Positions 33,922-43,250 of a DNA stretch of 64,000 nt are shown here, piece by piece. The notes beneath the pieces are model-generated. The model was not told where the DNA came from. It ran no database searches and saw only the letters and a program-made list of their open reading frames with translations. The position numbers and the translations under genes are program-made. How positions within the stretch are numbered: the first letter of the stretch is position 1; each line of letters opens with the position of its first letter. The stretch is from JAKAWQ01 sp035509315 (GTDB lineage Bacteria; Pseudomonadota; Alphaproteobacteria; Acetobacterales; Acetobacteraceae): assembly GCA_035509315.1 (NCBI GenBank), contig DATJLS010000033.1:124001-188000 (forward strand), in the 5' to 3' direction.

Positions 33922-36243
33922 TCATTCGGCGGCCGGCCGCGTGCGTTCCGGCCGGGCTTCGCGTTGCAGTGCCTGATAGGCGGCGAGGCAGGCAAGATCG
34001 ACGATCTGGCTCACCGAGGCATCGAGCGGAACGATCTGCGCGGGGTGCTTGAGGCCGAGCAGCAACGGGCCGAACGCCGAGCCGCCGCCGATCTTGGGCG
34101 CGAGCCGGGTTGCGATGTGCGCCGCATGCAGCCCTGGCATCACCAGCACATTCGCGGTGTCGGTCAGCCGGCAAAAGGGATAGAGCGCGCGATAGGCCGG
34201 ATCGAGCGCGACATCCGGGCTCATCTCGCCGTCCAGCTCGAAATCGACCTTGAGCCGCTGCAGGATGGCAACGGTCTCGCGCAGATTGTCCACGGTCGGG
34301 TGGCGCGGATTGCCGAAGGTCGAGTGAGAGAGAAGTGCCACCCGCGGCTCGACGCCGAGATGCCGCGCCGCCGCGGCCGCGCCCTTGGCGATGCCGACAA
34401 GCTGCTCCGGCGTGGGTCGCTCATGGACCAACGTATCGGCGACGAAGAGGGTCTGGCCGTGCTCGCCGAGCATCAGCGTGAGGCCGAAGGGGATGAGCCC
34501 GGGCGCGGGGTCGATCGCCCGGCCGATATCCTCGAGGCAAACGGACGCCGAGCGCGTCACGCCCGTCACCATCGCGTCGCCATCGCCTTTCGCCACCATG
34601 CAGGCGGCGAAGACATTGCGATCCTGGTTCGCCATTCGCTGGCAATCACGCGCAAGAAATCCATGCCTTTGCAGTCTTGCATAGAGATATTCGGCATATT
34701 CACGATTGGAGCCGGAGAGCCGCGCATTGTGAATCTCGATGCCGTCCGCCTGGGAAAGCCCGAGGCTTGCCATCGTCGCCTTCACGCGATCCTCCCGCCC
34801 GATCAGGATCGGCGTGCCGAAGCCCGCGTTGCGGAAGGCGACCGCGGCGCGCACCACCTTCTCCTCCTCGCCCTCGGCGAAGACCACGCGCTTGGGCTCG
34901 CCCCGCACGCGCTCCATGATCGTCTCGAGCGCATTGGCGGTGCGGCTGAGCCGCCCCGAGAGCCCCCGCGCATAGCGCGCAAGATCGGCGCTCGGCCGGG
35001 CCGCCACGCCGCTCTCCATCGCCGCGCGGGCGACCGCCGGCGGCACGTGCGAGATCAGGCGCGGATCGAAGGCGTTCGGGATGATGTACTCCGGCCCGAA
35101 CTTGAGCCGGTTGCCCGCCGCCGCCGTGTTCACCTCGTCCGGCACATCCTCGCGCGCCAGCATCGCCAGCGCCTCGGCCGCCGCGATCTTCATCGTATCG
35201 TTGATGGTGCGCGCGCGCACATCGAGCGCGCCGCGAAAAATATAGGGAAAGCCGAGGACATTGTTGACCTGGTTCGGATAGTCGGAGCGGCCGGTGGCGA
35301 TGATCGCGTCCGGGCGCACGGCGCGCGCCTCCTCCGGCGTGATCTCCGGATCCGGGTTGGCCATGGCGAAGATGATCGGCTTGCCCGCCATCCGGCGCAG
35401 CATCTCCTCGGTCAGCGCGCCCTTGACGGATAGCCCGAAAAAGACATCCGCCCCCTCCAGCGCCTGGGCGAGCGTGCGCGCCTCCGTCCGTGCCGCATGG
35501 GCGGACTTCCACTGGTTCATGCCCTTCTCGCGGCCCTGATAGATCACGCCCGCGGTATCGCAGAGCAGGACATTCTCGGACCTCACCCCCATCGCCTTGA
35601 GCAGCTCCGCGCAGGCGACACCGGCGGCGCCGGCGCCGTTGATCACCAGCCGGATATCGCGGAATTCCCGGCCGGTAAGATGGCAGGCATTGATCAGGCC
35701 CGCCGCGGCGACGATCGCCGTGCCGTGCTGGTCGTCGTGGAAGACCGGAATATCCATCAGCTCGCGCAGGCGCTGCTCGATGACGAAGCACTCCGGCGCC
35801 TTGATATCCTCGAGATTGATGCCCCCGAAGCTCGCGCCGAGAAAGCGCACGGCGCCCACGAATTCATCGACATCCTCGGTCCCGACCTCGAGATCGATCC
35901 CGTCGATATCAGCGAAGCGCTTGAAGAGCGCGACCTTGCCCTCCATCACCGGCTTCGCGGCAAGCGCGCCGAGATTGCCGAGCCCGAGCACGGCCGTGCC
36001 GTTGGAGATCACGGCCACCATGTTGCCGCGCGTCGTGTAGTCGTAGGCGAGCGCGGGATCCCGCTGGATTTGCAGGCAGGGCTCGGCAACACCCGGGGAA
36101 TAGGCAAGCGAGAGATCGCGCGCCGTCGTCAGCGGCTTGCTGATCCGGGTCTCGAGCTTGCCGGGGCGCCCCATGGCGTGCAGCGCCAGCGCCTCCTCGG
36201 CGGAGATGCGCGCCGTACGCGTGTCGATGATGCCGTCCGCCAT
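33922..36243 (-). CDS. maeB: NADP-dependent malic enzyme with phosphotransacetylase-like domain
   Basis: Oxidative decarboxylation of malate to pyruvate, giving NADPH. The 773-residue protein has the malic enzyme domain in residues 1 to about 420 (RDLSLAYSPGVAEPCL, IPVFHDDQHGTAIVAAAGL, INGAGAAGVACAELL) and a C-terminal phosphotransacetylase-like domain from about 430 (RVVFAEGEEEKVVRAA, RHPTVDNLRETVAIL). The latter is usually regulatory. ATG 36243 gives MADGIIDTRT. It is divergent from mutS, a common alphaproteobacterial order. Confidence 0.95.
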   Translation of the reverse strand: MADGIIDTRTARISAEEALALHAMGRPGKLETRISKPLTTARDLSLAYSPGVAEPCLQIQRDPALAYDYTTRGNMVAVISNGTAVLGLGNLGALAAKPVMEGKVALFKRFADIDGIDLEVGTEDVDEFVGAVRFLGASFGGINLEDIKAPECFVIEQRLRELMDIPVFHDDQHGTAIVAAAGLINACHLTGREFRDIRLVINGAGAAGVACAELLKAMGVRSENVLLCDTAGVIYQGREKGMNQWKSAHAARTEARTLAQALEGADVFFGLSVKGALTEEMLRRMAGKPIIFAMANPDPEITPEEARAVRPDAIIATGRSDYPNQVNNVLGFPYIFRGALDVRARTINDTMKIAAAEALAMLAREDVPDEVNTAAAGNRLKFGPEYIIPNAFDPRLISHVPPAVARAAMESGVAARPSADLARYARGLSGRLSRTANALETIMERVRGEPKRVVFAEGEEEKVVRAAVAFRNAGFGTPILIGREDRVKATMASLGLSQADGIEIHNARLSGSNREYAEYLYARLQRHGFLARDCQRMANQDRNVFAACMVAKGDGDAMVTGVTRSASVCLEDIGRAIDPAPGLIPFGLTLMLGEHGQTLFVADTLVHERPTPEQLVGIAKGAAAAARHLGVEPRVALLSHSTFGNPRHPTVDNLRETVAILQRLKVDFELDGEMSPDVALDPAYRALYPFCRLTDTANVLVMPGLHAAHIATRLAPKIGGGSAFGPLLLGLKHPAQIVPLDASVSQIVDLACLAAYQALQREARPERTRPAAE

Positions 36244-36344
36244 GGCCGGGTCCTCCCCTCTCTCGCCGGCCATCATGGCGATTGCAGATCGGCAAGGCAA
36301 AGTGGGTACTTCGCACCCGCGGTAGAGGTGCTTACATCGCAGCC

Positions 36345-39020
36345 ATGGACATGCCGAAGAGTGCGACGCCGACGCTGGCCCAATGGTTCGCCATCAAGGC
36401 CCGGCACTTGGACGCGCTTATCTTTTTCAGGATGGGCGATTTCTTCGAGCTCTTCTTCGCCGATGCGGAGACGGCATCCGCCGCGCTCGATATCGCGCTC
36501 ACCCACCGCGGCGAGCACGAAGGAAAGCCGGTGCCGATGTGCGGCGTGCCGGCCGCTGCGGCGGAACTCTACCTTGCCCGCCTGATCCGTCGCGGCTTTC
36601 GCGTGGCGGTGGCCGAACAGCTCGAGAAGGCCTCCGAACGACGCGGGAACGCTCCGATCCGGCGCGATGTCGTCCGCCTCGTCACTCCGGGCACGCTCAC
36701 CGACGAGGCGCTGCTCGAGCCCGCCCGGCCGAATCTTCTGCTCAGCCTCGCCGGTGGCCCGGGCGTTCTCGGCGCCGCCTGGATCGATATCTCGACCGGC
36801 CTTTTCGAAACCGAGTCGCTCGCTCCCGCCGCCCTCCCCGATCTGCTCGGCCGGCTCGACCCGGCGGAGATCCTTGCCCCGGAGACCCTCGCGCTCGGCG
36901 AGTTCATGTCCCGCCGGGCGCCGGAAAGCCCGGCCCCGCCGCCGCCCGTGGCGGCACGCCAGGCGCTGGCCAAAGCCTTCAAGGTCGGCAGCCTGGAAGC
37001 CTTCGGCAGCTTCACCGACGAGGAGGCCGCCGCCGGCGCGGTTGCTTTGGCCTATGCGTGCGACACCCAGGGCGGCCGCGTGCCCCGGCTCTCCCCTCCC
37101 GCTTCCCAGCAGAGCGCCGCGGTGATGGCCATGGACGCGGCGACACGGGCGAGCCTGGACCTGCTCGCCGCCCGCGACGGGAGCACCGGACACACCCTCT
37201 TCTCAGCAATCGACCATACCCAGACCGCTGCCGGCGCGCGGGCGCTCGCGCAAGGCCTCGCCGCGCCGCTCACCGATCCTTCTCTCATCGCCGCCCGCCA
37301 GGATGCGTGGTGCTGGCTGCGCGATGCCCCCGATCTCGCAGCGTCGCTGCGCGCGGCGCTTGCCGGCACCCCCGATCTCTCGCGCGCGCTCGGGCGGCTT
37401 TCCGTCGGCCGCGGCGGAGCGCGCGATCTCGCCAGCCTACGCGATGGGCTCAAGGCCGCGCATCGTGCCGCCGAATTGCTCGCAACTCGTCCGCGCGCAA
37501 CCGCAAGCGCGCGGCCGCCGCCGGCTTCCTTCGCCACCGCGAATTCCGCTCTGGGCGGGGGAAAGGCTCTTGCCGCGACGCTCTCGGCGGCGCTGGCCGG
37601 GCGGCTGCCGGCACGCGCGGACGAGGGCGGCGCGATCGCCCCCGGCTTCGATGCAGCGCTCGACGAGGAAAGACGTCTCAGCGAGGAAAGCCGACGCGTC
37701 ATTGCCGGTCTCGAGCGCGAACTTGCCGGGCGCCTTGGGGTCGGCGGGCTCAAGATCCGCTATCACGCCCAACTCGGCTATGTCATCGAGGTGCCGGCCG
37801 CCGCCGCCGAGCGTCTCAAGGCCGAGCCCGGGTTCGCGCTGCGCCAGGGGATGGCGAACGGGGCACGTTTTTCCACGCCCGAGCTCACCGAGCTCGATCA
37901 GCGGATCAGCAGCGCCGCCGAGCGCGCCCTTGCCCGTGAGCGGGCGATCCTTGCCGAACTCAGCGCCGCCGCGCTCGCCGAAGCGGAGGTGATCGCCGCG
38001 GCCGCCGGGCAGCTCGCCGCGCTCGATGTCGCCCTCTCCGCCGCCCGGCTCGCTGAGGGCGGGCGCTGGTGTCGTCCGCGCGTCTTCGATGGGAACGCAT
38101 TTCGCATCCGTGCCGGGCGGCATCCGGTGGTCGAAGCGGCTCTCGGCCTGGGCGGGCGCTTCACGCCGAATGACTGCGACCTCGGGGCGGAGCATCGCGT
38201 CGCCCTGCTCACCGGGCCGAACATGGCGGGAAAATCGACTTTCCTTCGCCAGAATGCGCTGATCGCGATCCTCGCCCAGGCCGGCCTGCCGGTGCCGGCA
38301 GAGGAAGCCGAAATCGGCGTGATCGACCGGCTCTTCTCCCGCGTGGGCGCCGCGGACGATCTCGCCCGTGGCCGCAGCACCTTCATGGTCGAGATGACGG
38401 AGACGGCCGCAATCCTGCGCCAGGCCGGGCCGGCAAGCCTCGTCGTGGTGGACGAGATCGGCCGCGGGACAGCGACCCTCGACGGCCTCGCGATCGCCTG
38501 GGCCGTGCTCGAAGCGCTGCATAACAGCCTGCGCTGCCGCACCCTTTTCGCGACCCACTTCCATGAGCTGGCGCGGCTTTCCACCGAGCTGCCGCGGCTG
38601 CGGCCGCTGAGGATGCAAGTCATGGAAGGGAAGAACGACGTCACCTTCCTTCACGAGGTTGCCGAAGGCGCGGCCGAGCGGAGCTTCGGGGTCGCGGTCG
38701 CAAAGCTCGCCGGTGTGCCGGCACCGGTCGTCGTCCGCGCGGCACGGCTGCTTGCCCTGCTCGAAGAACGCGGGGCCACGCTCACGGCTCCGGCACAGCT
38801 CCCGCTCTTCGCCGCATTCTCTTCCACCGCCAAATCGATGCCGGAAGAAGTGGCCGGACAACCCCCGACTGCGCCGTCTGCCGATCCATTGCATGCAGCG
38901 GTTGCAGAACTCGCTCCCGATATGCTCACGCCGAGGGAAGCTCTCGAAATTCTTTACCGGCTGAAGGCGCTGCTTCCTGTTCCGGAAGCCGGTGAGCCGC
39001 TAGCATCCGCGCGATGCTGA
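36345..39020 (+). CDS. mutS: DNA mismatch repair protein MutS
   Basis: Recognises mismatches and starts mismatch repair. The 891-residue protein has the mismatch-binding region with FFRMGDFFELFFADAETAS (Phe/Glu wedge in GDFFELFF), DISTGLF in the connector, Walker A TGPNMAGKST, GRSTFMVEMTETAAIL, Walker B VVVDEIGRGTATLDG and the TLFATHFHELA switch. I chose ATG 36345; ATG 36351 is a possible second start, while upstream open frame lacks similarity. The stop overlaps glnD by 7 bp. Confidence 0.96.
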   Translation: MDMPKSATPTLAQWFAIKARHLDALIFFRMGDFFELFFADAETASAALDIALTHRGEHEGKPVPMCGVPAAAAELYLARLIRRGFRVAVAEQLEKASERRGNAPIRRDVVRLVTPGTLTDEALLEPARPNLLLSLAGGPGVLGAAWIDISTGLFETESLAPAALPDLLGRLDPAEILAPETLALGEFMSRRAPESPAPPPPVAARQALAKAFKVGSLEAFGSFTDEEAAAGAVALAYACDTQGGRVPRLSPPASQQSAAVMAMDAATRASLDLLAARDGSTGHTLFSAIDHTQTAAGARALAQGLAAPLTDPSLIAARQDAWCWLRDAPDLAASLRAALAGTPDLSRALGRLSVGRGGARDLASLRDGLKAAHRAAELLATRPRATASARPPPASFATANSALGGGKALAATLSAALAGRLPARADEGGAIAPGFDAALDEERRLSEESRRVIAGLERELAGRLGVGGLKIRYHAQLGYVIEVPAAAAERLKAEPGFALRQGMANGARFSTPELTELDQRISSAAERALARERAILAELSAAALAEAEVIAAAAGQLAALDVALSAARLAEGGRWCRPRVFDGNAFRIRAGRHPVVEAALGLGGRFTPNDCDLGAEHRVALLTGPNMAGKSTFLRQNALIAILAQAGLPVPAEEAEIGVIDRLFSRVGAADDLARGRSTFMVEMTETAAILRQAGPASLVVVDEIGRGTATLDGLAIAWAVLEALHNSLRCRTLFATHFHELARLSTELPRLRPLRMQVMEGKNDVTFLHEVAEGAAERSFGVAVAKLAGVPAPVVVRAARLLALLEERGATLTAPAQLPLFAAFSSTAKSMPEEVAGQPPTAPSADPLHAAVAELAPDMLTPREALEILYRLKALLPVPEAGEPLASARC

Positions 39021-41827
39021 CCCCTCTCTCCTTTCCCGCGACACCCGCTGGCGCAAAAGCCGCACTGATCGATGCGCTCGGCGAGTGCGGCGGAGACCTT
39101 GCGGCGACCCGGCGCGACTTGGCGCTCGGCACGTTCCGCCGTCATTTCGCCCGCATCCAGAACACGGTGCGCACCCGCTTCGAGCACGGCGAGATTGCCG
39201 GGATTGGCGCGGCACGGCTGCTCGCCGAGCTGAGCCAGGGGCTGATCCAGGTGATCTTCGACTATTCGCTGGCGCGCTCCGGCGCGGCGCGCGACATGCC
39301 GCTCGCCCTTCTCGCCACCGGCGGGTTCGGGCGCGGCATGCTGGCGCCGATGAGCGATCTCGATCTTCTGTTCCTGACCGCTGAAGAGCCTTCGGGCACG
39401 GTGCGCCAGATCGTCGAGTTCATGCTCTATCTACTCTGGGATCTCGGGCTGAAGGTCGGGCACGCCACCCGTTCGATCGAAGACTGTCTGGCCGTGGCGA
39501 AGGGCGATCTTTCCGTGCGCACGGCTCTCTTGGATGCACGGCTGCTCGAAGGGGATATGGATCTCGCCGAGACTTTCCTCACCCGTTTCCGCACCGAATG
39601 CGTCGAGGCCGCGCTCTCGAGTTTTCTCTCCGGCAAGGAGGCCGAGCGCGCGGCGCGCCATCGGCGCTATGGGGAGAGCCCCTTCCTGGTCGAGCCGAAC
39701 GTGAAGGAGGGACGCGGTGGCCTGCGCGATCTCCAGACGATCTACTGGATGGCCAAGGCAGCCTTCGATGTGCCGGACATCTCCGAGCTTGGCATCGCGC
39801 CGGACGGAGAGGCGCACGAGGAGCACATCCTTTCCCTCTTCGAGGCGCGCCGCTTCCAGCGCTCGCTCGACTTCCTCTGGGCCGTGCGCTTCCATCTGCA
39901 TTACGTGACAGGCCGTGCGGAGGAGCGCCTGACCTTCGATCTCCAGCCCGTCATCGGCGCGCGGATGGGCTATACGCGCCATCTCCGCCAGGACGGCGTC
40001 GAGCGCTTCATGCGCCATTATTTCCTCACCGCGCGCGAGGTCACGCGCCTCACCCGCGTGCTGGAGCCGGCCATCCTTCGCGCCGCCCTCGGCCCGCCTG
40101 CCGTGGTGGCCGGAACCACCGACCCGGCCCTCGCCGCCGCCGGCTTCCTGCTCGACGAAGGGAAGCTCTCGCCGAAGGAGCCGGCGAGCTTCGCCCGCCA
40201 GCCGATCCTGATGCTGCGCATGCTCGAGATCGCGCGCGACCGCGGTCTGGAACTGCATCCGCTGGCGCTTGCGGCTCTCATCCGCCATGAACGCAATGCA
40301 ATCTCACTGCGTGGAGACCCGGAAGCGGCCTCCATCTTTCTCGACCTGCTCTGCGGCCGCGATGCCGAGCACGACCGCGCCGACGGCGCGCGATGGCTCA
40401 CCATCATGAACGAGAGCGGCATCCTCGGCCGCCTGCTGCCCGACTGGGCACGCATTGTCGGGCAGATGCAGTTCGACAGCTATCACGTCTTCACCGTTGA
40501 CGAGCACACGGTCGAGGCGGTTCGCATCCTCGACATGCTCGAGCGCGACGAGCTCGCCGAAGTCGCGCCGGTCGCCTCGGGGCTCATGGAGCATCTCCAG
40601 TCGCGCCGCGCGCTTTATGTCGCGACCTTGCTGCATGACATCGCCAAGGGCCGCGGGGGCGATCATTCCGAGATCGGCGCGGGAATCGCGCTCAATGTTG
40701 GCCCCTCGCTCGGACTCTCGGCCGAGGAGACCGAAATGGTCTCCTGGCTCGTCCTCCACCATCTTCTCTTGAGCCAGACCGCGTTCAAGCGCGATATCGA
40801 CGATCCGAAGACCATCCTCGATCTCGCCGACACGATCCAATCCCCCGAGCGGCTGCGCCTCTTGCTGATCCTGACGGTCGCCGACATGCGCGCGGTCTCG
40901 GCCAAGGTGTGGAATGCCTGGAAGGCGACACTGCTGCGCGAGCTCTATGCGCGCGTGGCGGAAGTGCTGGCCGGCGGGCTCGCCACCACGGAGCGGGATG
41001 TGCGGGTGGCGCGGGCAAAGCGCGCGACCTCCGCCCTGCTGGGCGACTGGCCCGCCGAGGAGGCGCAGAAATTCCTGAGCCTCGGCTATCCCGGCTATTG
41101 GCTTGCCTTCGATCCGAACACCCATGCGCGGCATGCCCGCATGATCCGCGGGGCCGATTCCCGCAACGCGCCGCTCACCGTGGAAACCGAGATCCTGCCG
41201 CAGCGGGCGGTGACCGAGGTCACCGTCTATACCGCGGATCATCCCGGCCTCTTCAGCCGCATTGCGGGGGCGCTCGCGGTCGCCGGCGCCTCGATCGTCG
41301 ATGCGCGCATCCACACCATGACCAACGGGATGGCGCTCGATACGTTCTGGATCCAGGATGCCGCCGGGGGTGCCTTCGACGCGCCGCATCGGCTGGCGCG
41401 GCTTGCCGTGCTGATCGAGCAGGCCCTTTCCGGACGGCTCAAATTCGCGACCGAGATCCGCAAGGTGACGAGCGCGCTGCTCGGCCGGCGGATGCGCGCG
41501 ATCCATGTCCCCGCCCGCGTCGTGATCGACAACCGCGCCTCGAATACCCATACGGTGATCGAGGTGAACGGACGGGACCGCCCCGGCTTCCTGCACGATG
41601 TCACCGCGGCGATCAGCGAACACGGAATCTCGATCTCATCGGCCCATGTCAGCACCTATGGCGTGCGCGCCGTCGATGTCTTCTATGTCAAGGACATGTT
41701 CGGCCTGAAGATCACCAACGAGCCGAAGCTCGCGCAATTGCGTCAGTCCCTGCTCGCAGCGATCGCCCCCACCGAGGAAGCGGCCATCGATGCCGTGCCG
41801 CCGGCGCGGCGAAGAAAGCGCGCCTAG
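39014..41827 (+). CDS. glnD: PII uridylyltransferase/uridylyl-removing enzyme
   Basis: Nitrogen sensor that uridylylates PII proteins when glutamine is low and reverses this when it is high. The 937-residue protein has the nucleotidyltransferase site ATGGFGRGMLAPMSDLDLLFL, the GlnD linker region with VKEGRGGLRDLQTIYW, an HD domain (TLLHDIAKGRGGDHSEIG) and two C-terminal ACT domains (VTVYTADHPGLFSRIAGALA and VNGRDRPGFLHDVTAAI). All sites look intact. ATG 39014 lies inside the mutS end. Confidence 0.96.
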   Translation: MLTPLSFPATPAGAKAALIDALGECGGDLAATRRDLALGTFRRHFARIQNTVRTRFEHGEIAGIGAARLLAELSQGLIQVIFDYSLARSGAARDMPLALLATGGFGRGMLAPMSDLDLLFLTAEEPSGTVRQIVEFMLYLLWDLGLKVGHATRSIEDCLAVAKGDLSVRTALLDARLLEGDMDLAETFLTRFRTECVEAALSSFLSGKEAERAARHRRYGESPFLVEPNVKEGRGGLRDLQTIYWMAKAAFDVPDISELGIAPDGEAHEEHILSLFEARRFQRSLDFLWAVRFHLHYVTGRAEERLTFDLQPVIGARMGYTRHLRQDGVERFMRHYFLTAREVTRLTRVLEPAILRAALGPPAVVAGTTDPALAAAGFLLDEGKLSPKEPASFARQPILMLRMLEIARDRGLELHPLALAALIRHERNAISLRGDPEAASIFLDLLCGRDAEHDRADGARWLTIMNESGILGRLLPDWARIVGQMQFDSYHVFTVDEHTVEAVRILDMLERDELAEVAPVASGLMEHLQSRRALYVATLLHDIAKGRGGDHSEIGAGIALNVGPSLGLSAEETEMVSWLVLHHLLLSQTAFKRDIDDPKTILDLADTIQSPERLRLLLILTVADMRAVSAKVWNAWKATLLRELYARVAEVLAGGLATTERDVRVARAKRATSALLGDWPAEEAQKFLSLGYPGYWLAFDPNTHARHARMIRGADSRNAPLTVETEILPQRAVTEVTVYTADHPGLFSRIAGALAVAGASIVDARIHTMTNGMALDTFWIQDAAGGAFDAPHRLARLAVLIEQALSGRLKFATEIRKVTSALLGRRMRAIHVPARVVIDNRASNTHTVIEVNGRDRPGFLHDVTAAISEHGISISSAHVSTYGVRAVDVFYVKDMFGLKITNEPKLAQLRQSLLAAIAPTEEAAIDAVPPARRRKRA

Positions 41828-41837
41828 CTTCTGCCAA

Positions 41838-43034
41838 ATGAAGCGGATCGTCGTCCTCGGCGGCGGATTTGCGGGACTCTGGGCGGCGATCGGAGCGGCG
41901 CGAAAGCGCGACGAGCTCGGGATCTCAGCGCAACGAATCGAAATCGTTCTCATCGATCGGAGCGACTGGCATGCGATCCGCGTCCGCAATTACGAGGCGG
42001 ACCTGACTGATGTGCGCGTGGGATTCAATGAGATTCTTTCGCCCATCGGCATAGGGCGGGTGCGCGGCGAGGTCGAGGACATCGATCTCGATCGGCAACG
42101 CATCGCCGTTCGGGGCCGCTCCGAGCCGATCGGATATGACCGCCTGGTCTTCGCGCTCGGCAGCGGGCTCGTCAAACCATCCCTGCCGGGGCTCGCCGAG
42201 CATGTGTTCGACGTCGACACCTACGAAGCCGCCGCCCGGCTTGGAAACCATCTTGCCGCCTTGTCGCAGCGGCCCTCATCGATCCGCCGCGGCACGGTGC
42301 TCGTGGTCGGCGCCGGCCTCACGGGGATCGAGGTGGCAACGGAAATGCCCGCCCGTCTCGGGCCGCTCGCAGGCCGGCATGTGATTCTCGCGGACCACGC
42401 GCCTTGGATCGGATCCAATATGGGCGAAGAAGCGCGCGCGGTGATCGATGAGGCCCTTGGCGCGCTGGAAATCGAAACGCGCCCCGGTATCACCGTGGTC
42501 TCGGTCGACGAAGGCGGCGCGATCCTGGCCGGCGGAGATAGAATCGATACAGAAACAATTATCTGGTGCGCAGGCATGCGATCCCATTCCCTGACCGCGC
42601 GCTTTCCGGTCTCGCGGGACAGGTTCGGACGCTTGCCGGTCGATCCCTTTCTCAAGGTGAAGAGGGTGGAAGGCGTATTCGCCGCCGGTGATTCCGCATC
42701 GCTCGAGCTCGGCGGCACGCACACCTCCGTGATGTCGTGCCAGCACGCCCGCCCGATGGGGCGCTACGCCGGGCACAATGTCGTCTGCGACCTGCTCGGC
42801 AAGCCGATGCTGCCGTTGCGCATCGACTGGTACGTGACCGTGCTTGACCTTGGCCCCTGGGGAGCGGTGTACACGCAGGGCTGGGACCGGCATGTGGTGC
42901 TGAAAGGAGAGGCGGCGAAGCGCGTGAAGCGGACGATCAATTGCGAGCGAATCTATCCACCCTTGTCGGGCGGCCGAAAGGCGATCCTCGAAGCCGCGGC
43001 TGCGCTCGTCCAGCCGCCGCCGGCAATGCACTGA
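41838..43034 (+). CDS. Type II NADH dehydrogenase-like FAD oxidoreductase
   Basis: 398-residue pyridine nucleotide-disulfide reductase family flavoprotein. FAD site IVVLGGGFAGLWAA at the N-terminus, second Rossmann fold VLVVGAGLTGIEVATEM, and the FAD contact VEGVFAAGDSASLELGG. It resembles non-proton-pumping NADH:quinone oxidoreductases; a C-terminal amphipathic membrane anchor is not obvious, so related ferredoxin or quinone reductases are possible. ATG 41838 is 10 bp after the glnD stop. Confidence 0.8.
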   Translation: MKRIVVLGGGFAGLWAAIGAARKRDELGISAQRIEIVLIDRSDWHAIRVRNYEADLTDVRVGFNEILSPIGIGRVRGEVEDIDLDRQRIAVRGRSEPIGYDRLVFALGSGLVKPSLPGLAEHVFDVDTYEAAARLGNHLAALSQRPSSIRRGTVLVVGAGLTGIEVATEMPARLGPLAGRHVILADHAPWIGSNMGEEARAVIDEALGALEIETRPGITVVSVDEGGAILAGGDRIDTETIIWCAGMRSHSLTARFPVSRDRFGRLPVDPFLKVKRVEGVFAAGDSASLELGGTHTSVMSCQHARPMGRYAGHNVVCDLLGKPMLPLRIDWYVTVLDLGPWGAVYTQGWDRHVVLKGEAAKRVKRTINCERIYPPLSGGRKAILEAAAALVQPPPAMH

Positions 43035-43053
43035 CTGACAAACTAGAGCAGAT

Positions 43054-43081
43054 CGCGATCAGATGGAATCGGCTGATCGCG
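43054..43081. repeat. Palindromic intergenic element 1
   Basis: CGCGATCAG (43054-43062), a 10-nt loop and CTGATCGCG (43073-43081), a perfect 9-bp stem 20 bp after the ndh-like stop. It may form the 3' end hairpin of that transcript. Confidence 0.7.
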
Positions 43082-43106
43082 TGAAGATGCTCGCAAAACA
43101 AACACA

Positions 43107-43148
43107 TAGAGCGGATTGCGTGAGCCCGTGCAAACGCAATTCGCTCTA
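43107..43148. repeat. Palindromic intergenic element 2
   Basis: TAGAGCGGATTGCGT (43107-43121) and ACGCAATTCGCTCTA (43134-43148) form a 15-bp stem with one mismatch (G-U in RNA). It starts with the same TAGAG as the interspersed element and shares its last 2 bases with the start of copy C. Confidence 0.75.
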
Positions 43149-43250
43149 GAGGGGCATGCGTTCGCATAGGCTCACGCATGCCGCTCCACCTATTCGTTTT
43201 CCCGCGTGATTCAGACCTGCGGTGATTCCACCTCCGGTCATCACGCTCTA
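43147..43250. repeat. Interspersed palindromic element, copy C (104 bp)
   Basis: TAGAGGGGCATGCG...GCATGCC stem, then TTTTCCCGCGTGATTCAGA, CCTGCGGTGATTCCACCTC, CGGTCATCACGCTCTA. The outer arms of the second stem are GCGTGAT/ATCACGC. The last three bases are the TAG stop of the downstream minus-strand lutA-like gene, exactly as copy A does for rfbA. Confidence 0.8.
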
